Source: Chitinivibrionales bacterium (GTDB lineage: Bacteria > Fibrobacterota > Chitinivibrionia > Chitinivibrionales > JANQEN01). Taken from it: a DNA stretch of 34,645 nucleotides. This document shows, in pieces, positions 31,895 to 34,645 of this stretch. Location of the stretch: the NCBI GenBank assembly GCA_028278335.1, contig JANQEN010000045.1, forward strand, positions 1 to 34,645. The letters run 5' to 3'. The translations under genes and the position numbers were made by a program. Position 1 is the first letter of the stretch; each line of letters opens with the position of its first letter. The notes under the pieces were generated by a model that saw nothing but the letters and a program-made list of their open reading frames with translations, was not told the origin of the DNA and searched no databases.

Positions 31895-32082
31895 TTTAAT
31901 CCCCTTCAATCGCACCGCCGAATGGTTCAGAAATGCACGAGTTGCTGTTTGAGGCGAAGCCGAGTTCAACGAGTGCCTGAACCTGAGGTGAACAGGGCGA
32001 TTGCGGGGTGTGTTTCTTTGCATACTTTCTTTGCACAAGCAAAGAAAGTATGGCTGCTGTCGGGCAGTGTCCCGACGGTCTT
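31895..32082 (+). repeat. Structured intergenic repeat, copy B
   Basis: CCCCTTCAATCGC (31901-31913) and GGGCGATTGCGGGG (31995-32008) are the same end blocks as copy A. The second helix is GGTTCAG (31924-31930) with CTGAACC (31977-31983), extended inward by GCAC/GTGC. The third is CATACTTTCTTTGC (32021-32034) with GCAAAGAAAGTATG (32039-32052), loop ACAA. The last is GTCGGG (32059-32064) with CCCGAC (32071-32076). The second and third helices differ from copy A in sequence on both arms yet pair fully. Confidence 0.82.
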
Positions 32083-32147
32083 GATGAATATAGAAAATGA
32101 GTATTTACGTTTAACAAATAATGTGACTAACCAGAATTTTTGGTGGC

Positions 32148-34490
32148 ATGAAAGAGAAAATTCTATATCAAGGCTTTCGAAGATATAAATACAGTAGAAT
32201 ACTATTTATTCTAGTAATAATCATTTTGTTAGGGAGATATTACTCCCTTTACTCGCGCAGCACCACAGTAACTATTGTTGCTTCTGGTGAAACCCATGGC
32301 TTGATATATCCCTGCGATTGTATTGATGAACCTGCCGGTGGTATGGCCAAGCGAATGACTATAATTTCGCGACTCCGTGAGCGAGGAAATATTCTTTTGC
32401 TTGATGCTGGAGGATTTTGTGGCGGGGGATTGTACGATTTTTACACGGAGGGAATAGTCCGAGACTCCTTAAGAAGTGTGGCTGCTATTCAGGCTATGGC
32501 ACAGATACAGTATGATGCAGTTGGTCTTGGCGATGAAGAGTTGCAGTATAACACAGAACAGTTAGTAACCTTAGCAAAAAAAGAGGGTTTACCCCTTGTT
32601 TCTGCCAATTGCTTTTATAGAAATGGGAAGTCGGTTGTATCTCCCTATATTATAGTAAAAAAGGGTCACACCACCTTTGGCATTACTGCTGTTACAACTC
32701 AGGAAAAATTATTATTACTTGATGATTCTGTTATTGTAAAGGATCCAATCGCTACATTAAAAAAGGTATGGCCAAAGGTTTGTGCAAAGTCTGACCAGCA
32801 GATCATTATATCTCACCTGGGTGAAGAAAAGATCGAACAATTAGTAAAAGCCTTTCCAGAGTGCGATATTTTGGTTAATGGCCATAGAAAGATGAGCGTT
32901 CAACCGGTTACAAAAATAGATGAACATCTTATCATGCAATTTGGATTTCAGGGTAAAAAACTTTCTCATTGTACCTATGATGTAAAGAAGAAATCATATC
33001 ATCCAATTCCTCAGGAATGGCTGCTAATACATGATACAATTCCAGAAGATACCGCCATAATTCAGCTGTTGGATGCCATCGATTTTAAGAGATATAAGAA
33101 AAGCACTGTTCTTGATCTCTATTTAATGAGTCAATGCCCCTATGGGATTCCTGCCTTAAAAGAGGTGCTTGATTACTACGAAAGTTTCTCTTTGATTGAT
33201 CTAAATCTATGGTTTGTTGGAGATGTGATCAATGACGATTCTCTCCGTTCTTTACATGGTCAGCAGGAGGTGGATGAGGAACAACTATGGCTTGCTGTTA
33301 AGTCCCTCTATCCTGAAATGTGGGAGAGCTTTCTCTACCTAAGAGCCAATCAGGATATCTCTGCAGACAAGGCTGTGGCGCAATTGAACCTTGACACTGC
33401 GCAACTTCAGTCCTGGATCACTAACTATGGTAAAGAAAAGCTGGCTCATAGTTATCGGCGATCCCAACGTTTACAGATAGAATCATCTCCTGAACTATTT
33501 ATCAACAATTATCCTTATACCGGTCCGGTAACCTTTTTTCGTCTGGCAAAAGGGTACTGTGATGAGATTAGTAATGAAAGAAAACCTAAGGCATGCGACT
33601 CTATCCCAGAATGCTTTGAGGATAGTGATTGTAAGAAAAAGGGTCACGTGGGGATCTGTATTTATGAAACTGACTATGGATCGGGTGGAGTCTGTACGTA
33701 TAAAAAGGGTGTACAGTTTCCCTTTGTGGTTGTGGTACCTGACTCAAGCATAGTCCAGACCGAGACTGCTTCAATAAATACAACGGGCAACCTCTTCCCT
33801 GCTGCCCAAATAGAACGATATTCCTATTCCTCAAAAAGGGGAAAGGAGTTGGTTTCACTCATCAAACCAGACCACTTGCCACTCTATCTTTTTGGTGAAG
33901 CAGTTACAGGATCATTACAGTTTAAAATGATTGCCTCGGGTATTGAGAAAAGGGGAGAGTGGTTTACTTTTAAAGAGGGGATCATGAAGAAACATTTTTA
34001 TCATAGAAGAGAGAAGAAGAGTGGTCGCATAACTCTTTTTATTGATCCTCTTTTTCCTGATGTTGCTGGCGTGGTATCCTTACTGTTAGAATCATATCCT
34101 AAGCTTAACAACGTGGATATTTTACCACATGTACCTCCTCAAATGGACACAACCCACATTCAAGAAGAAGAGAAAGTGAGGATTGAAGAGGCGCTTCGCT
34201 GGCTTGTTATTCAAAGGGAGTATGGGAATAATACGTTTATCACCTATGTATCAAGTTACAGCTTTACACAAGATCAATCCTATTGGCAACCTTTGATAAA
34301 AAAAATAGGAATTTCATTACATGAATTTAACAAAGCCAATGCAAAAGGCAAGTCCCTTTTACCTGCTCACAGAAATCTGATTGATGACCTTGGCATATTG
34401 GGTCCAGTTGAACTCCTTGTAAACAATCAAGAGGTCATCCCTATAAAGAATAAAGGGTATTTAGAGTCGATCCTTCAAAAATTAAAGTGA
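32148..34490 (+). CDS. Membrane-anchored fusion: 5'-nucleotidase-like metallophosphatase domain plus CPYG thioredoxin-fold domain
   Basis: This 780-residue protein has a single N-terminal membrane anchor (about residues 17-29, RILFILVIIILL). Residues about 40-300 follow the 5'-nucleotidase metallophosphatase plan (VASGETHGLIYPCDCIDEPA, LLLDAGGFCGGG, VNGHRKM). However, the usual GNHE is replaced by GDEE and GHxH by GHRK, so metal binding may be lost. Residues about 320-470 resemble a DsbA-like thioredoxin fold with LYLMSQCPYGIPALKEVL (Cys330-Pro-Tyr-Gly). A small Cys-rich knot follows at about 483-516, six Cys with the pattern seen in CECFEDSDCKKKGHVGIC-type modules. The last 230 residues are unassigned. 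Its place outside the membrane suggests redox or sulphur chemistry in the periplasm. Confidence 0.78.
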   Translation: MKEKILYQGFRRYKYSRILFILVIIILLGRYYSLYSRSTTVTIVASGETHGLIYPCDCIDEPAGGMAKRMTIISRLRERGNILLLDAGGFCGGGLYDFYTEGIVRDSLRSVAAIQAMAQIQYDAVGLGDEELQYNTEQLVTLAKKEGLPLVSANCFYRNGKSVVSPYIIVKKGHTTFGITAVTTQEKLLLLDDSVIVKDPIATLKKVWPKVCAKSDQQIIISHLGEEKIEQLVKAFPECDILVNGHRKMSVQPVTKIDEHLIMQFGFQGKKLSHCTYDVKKKSYHPIPQEWLLIHDTIPEDTAIIQLLDAIDFKRYKKSTVLDLYLMSQCPYGIPALKEVLDYYESFSLIDLNLWFVGDVINDDSLRSLHGQQEVDEEQLWLAVKSLYPEMWESFLYLRANQDISADKAVAQLNLDTAQLQSWITNYGKEKLAHSYRRSQRLQIESSPELFINNYPYTGPVTFFRLAKGYCDEISNERKPKACDSIPECFEDSDCKKKGHVGICIYETDYGSGGVCTYKKGVQFPFVVVVPDSSIVQTETASINTTGNLFPAAQIERYSYSSKRGKELVSLIKPDHLPLYLFGEAVTGSLQFKMIASGIEKRGEWFTFKEGIMKKHFYHRREKKSGRITLFIDPLFPDVAGVVSLLLESYPKLNNVDILPHVPPQMDTTHIQEEEKVRIEEALRWLVIQREYGNNTFITYVSSYSFTQDQSYWQPLIKKIGISLHEFNKANAKGKSLLPAHRNLIDDLGILGPVELLVNNQEVIPIKNKGYLESILQKLK

Positions 34491-34548
34491 TTGAAGGACT
34501 CGCTGAAATCAGCAATTTGAAATTAACTATAAAGCACACGTTATAAAT

Positions 34549-34608
34549 ATACTGTTTCTCAAAAGTTTTGTCCCATGATTTTTACAAAACTCTTATAGAA
34601 ACAGTTAT
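34549..34608. mobile_element. Inverted-repeat element end, matching the cinA 3' end
   Basis: ATACTGTTTCTCAAAAGTTT followed by TGT (34549-34571) faces ACAAAACTC...TATAGAAACAGTTAT (34584-34608) across a 12-base spacer. Bases 34548-34580 are the exact reverse complement of 6981-7013. The final bases of the window (TTTTTGAGAAGCG) also relate to 6970-6981, so the element continues to or past the window edge. Confidence 0.7.
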
Positions 34609-34645
34609 GCCGCAACACAGCATAGGACATTATTTTTGAGAAGCG

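Larger units (their letters stand above)
31496..32147. other. Repeat-filled intergenic region before the phosphatase-thioredoxin gene
   Basis: No gene is seen. Two elements fill it: a foldback element at 31572-31757 and structured repeat copy B at 31895-32082. Short frames across copy B are translations of the repeat. The start of the next gene has no clear ribosome-binding site. Confidence 0.75.

Noticed and set aside
31922..32188. An 88-residue open frame
   Set aside because: It runs through structured repeat copy B and overlaps the start of the 780-residue gene in another frame; no ribosome-binding site.

Overview
The window looks like chromosomal DNA of a Gram-negative bacterium of the Fibrobacterota/FCB type. 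This is inferred from gene content only. The clues are a bacterial V-type ATPase operon, a lipoprotein whose mature N-terminus carries the DNPFDPNGTN motif often seen in Fibrobacter-like lipoproteins, a large exported protein with a type IX-secretion-like C-terminal tail, an InlB-type repeat protein, and GC-rich intergenic repeats of a kind I associate with FCB genomes. No tRNA, rRNA or CRISPR array was seen.

Layout. (1) 1-5097, plus strand: V-type ATPase subunits E (C-terminal end only), A, B and D, tightly coupled, followed by a UspA-like protein and a PTS EIIA-like protein. (2) 5098-5725: a repeat-rich gap containing a structured repeat (copy A). (3) 5726-11143: cinA (+), a methyltransferase (-), a von Willebrand A/Ig-repeat exported protein (-) and proC (+). 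(4) 11605-20218: an AT-rich accessory region. It holds a beta-trefoil lipoprotein (+), a minus-strand DUF4386/DHFR-like/methyltransferase operon, an ankyrin protein, and a three-gene minus-strand cluster: a deoxyribosyltransferase/TIR-like protein, a beta-helix/InlB membrane protein and an Ig-repeat lipoprotein. (5) 20670-22700: eleven 42-bp tandem repeats kept in perfect register, an apparently eroded stretch, a hypothetical gene and a strong terminator. (6) 22699-29266: an 837-residue protein with an HETGAH motif (-), an exported beta-rich protein (+), a long palindrome, and a two-gene operon of a CgeB-like glycosyltransferase and an MBL-fold hydrolase (-). (7) 29462-34490, plus strand: a TrpR-family repressor overlapping a TrpB2-type tryptophan synthase gene, a 90-residue Cys-rich protein, a 650-bp gap with a foldback element and copy B of the structured repeat, then a 780-residue membrane-anchored protein joining a 5'-nucleotidase-like domain to a CPYG thioredoxin-fold domain. 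The window ends in an inverted-repeat element that shares a 33-bp sequence with the end of cinA.

The most unusual non-coding signal is the structured repeat at 5367-5556 and 31895-32082. Its ends are nearly identical in the two copies, but two internal helices have different sequences that still pair, so structure rather than sequence appears to be kept. The most unusual coding signals are the 42-bp array, the deoxyribosyltransferase/TIR-like surface-protein cluster, the 837-residue orphan and the phosphatase-thioredoxin fusion.
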